Source of the DNA: Chloroflexota bacterium
GTDB taxonomy: Bacteria; Chloroflexota; UBA6077; FW602-bin22
Reading direction: 5' to 3'
NCBI GenBank assembly: GCA_004297775.1
Contig: SCUE01000020.1
Span: forward strand, 1-37,267
Length of the DNA stretch: 37,267 nt
Shown here: positions 37,148 through 37,267 of the stretch, one piece after another
Position numbering within the stretch: the first letter of the stretch is position 1
Layout of the letters: every line of letters starts with the position of its first letter
The notes under the pieces: generated by a model
The model's input: only the letters and a program-made list of their open reading frames with translations
What the model was told of the DNA's origin: nothing
Database searches by the model: none
Position numbers and translations under genes: made by a program

Positions 37148-37267
37148 GTGCGTCGGAGGCGACCTCGGCTATTAGGACCGTAGAGCTCCAACCGTTACCG
37201 GCCTTCCACTCACGGCCTATCTAGGTCGTCGTCTTCAACCAGCCTTACTCGTTCATCACGATGGGAG
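37148..37267 (-). rRNA. rrl: 23S rRNA 3' end, right terminal repeat copy
   Basis: These 120 bases equal positions 1-120 exactly and carry only the last part of the 23S gene. They are followed on the minus strand by the 23S-5S spacer and 5S, completing the operon order. This is either the wrap-around of a circular contig or the edge of a second rrn copy. Confidence 0.95.

Overview
This window is about 60% G+C (estimated by eye), densely packed, and made of ordinary chromosomal housekeeping genes with no phage, transposon, CRISPR or plasmid genes. The 16S rRNA (minus strand) carries wording common in Chloroflexota, such as CCCGGGTAGTCC after ATTAGATA. A T-box upstream of pheST, a LytR-CpsA-Psr protein with WecA- and WecG/TagA-type enzymes, and no lipid A or outer-membrane genes suggest a monoderm-like bacterium. 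I read it as probably an uncultured member of Chloroflexota; the placement is an inference and needs a 16S search. Layout: (1) 1-5300, an rRNA operon on the minus strand in the order 16S, tRNA-Ile(GAU), tRNA-Ala(UGC), 23S. Its 5S gene lies at the other end of the window (36923-37038). The last 120 bases repeat the first 120 exactly, so the contig either closes into a 37147-bp circle or is bounded by two same-orientation rrn copies. (2) 5219-7986, a sensor histidine kinase and OmpR/PhoB-type regulator with their own promoter, ending at a perfect hairpin. (3) 8052-14747 (minus), a translation and RNA-modification cluster: a zincin-type protease, a THUMP-type RNA methyltransferase, rpmI, rplT, a SpoU methyltransferase, then a T-box riboswitch with a UUC (Phe) specifier controlling pheS-pheT. 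(4) 14739-20895, a cell-surface glycopolymer cluster: WecG/TagA-type transferase, WecA/MraY-type phosphosugar transferase, CapD-type and GalE-like sugar-nucleotide enzymes, a TIM-barrel sugar isomerase-like protein and an LCP ligase. (5) 20946-24987 (plus), the rpmH-rnpA-yidD-yidC-jag block followed by a PfkB kinase and a ParA ATPase. dnaA, parB and a visible oriC are absent; rnpA has no normal start codon downstream of rpmH. (6) 25000-28744 (plus), amino-acid genes: class V aminotransferase, homoserine dehydrogenase, homoserine kinase and a small membrane protein. (7) 28725-32688 (minus), a coupled operon DUF1540, threonine aldolase, aroK, aroB, pheA (shikimate and phenylalanine). (8) 32710-33998, an archaeal-type ornithine cyclodeaminase with its own promoter. 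(9) 33962-36869 (minus), two family 2 glycosyltransferases and a lipoprotein directly downstream of the 5S gene. Phenylalanine supply (pheA, aroB, aroK) and phenylalanine charging (pheST with its T-box) occur together, and two envelope-glycan clusters flank the rrn-bounded segment. Most interesting points: a T-box that appears to work by hiding the pheS ribosome-binding site, a Thermus-like rpmH/rnpA start problem, a palindromic -10 element apparently shared by two divergent near-leaderless genes, several leaderless-type starts at a fixed spacing from an extended -10 element, and the rrn-bounded circular topology.
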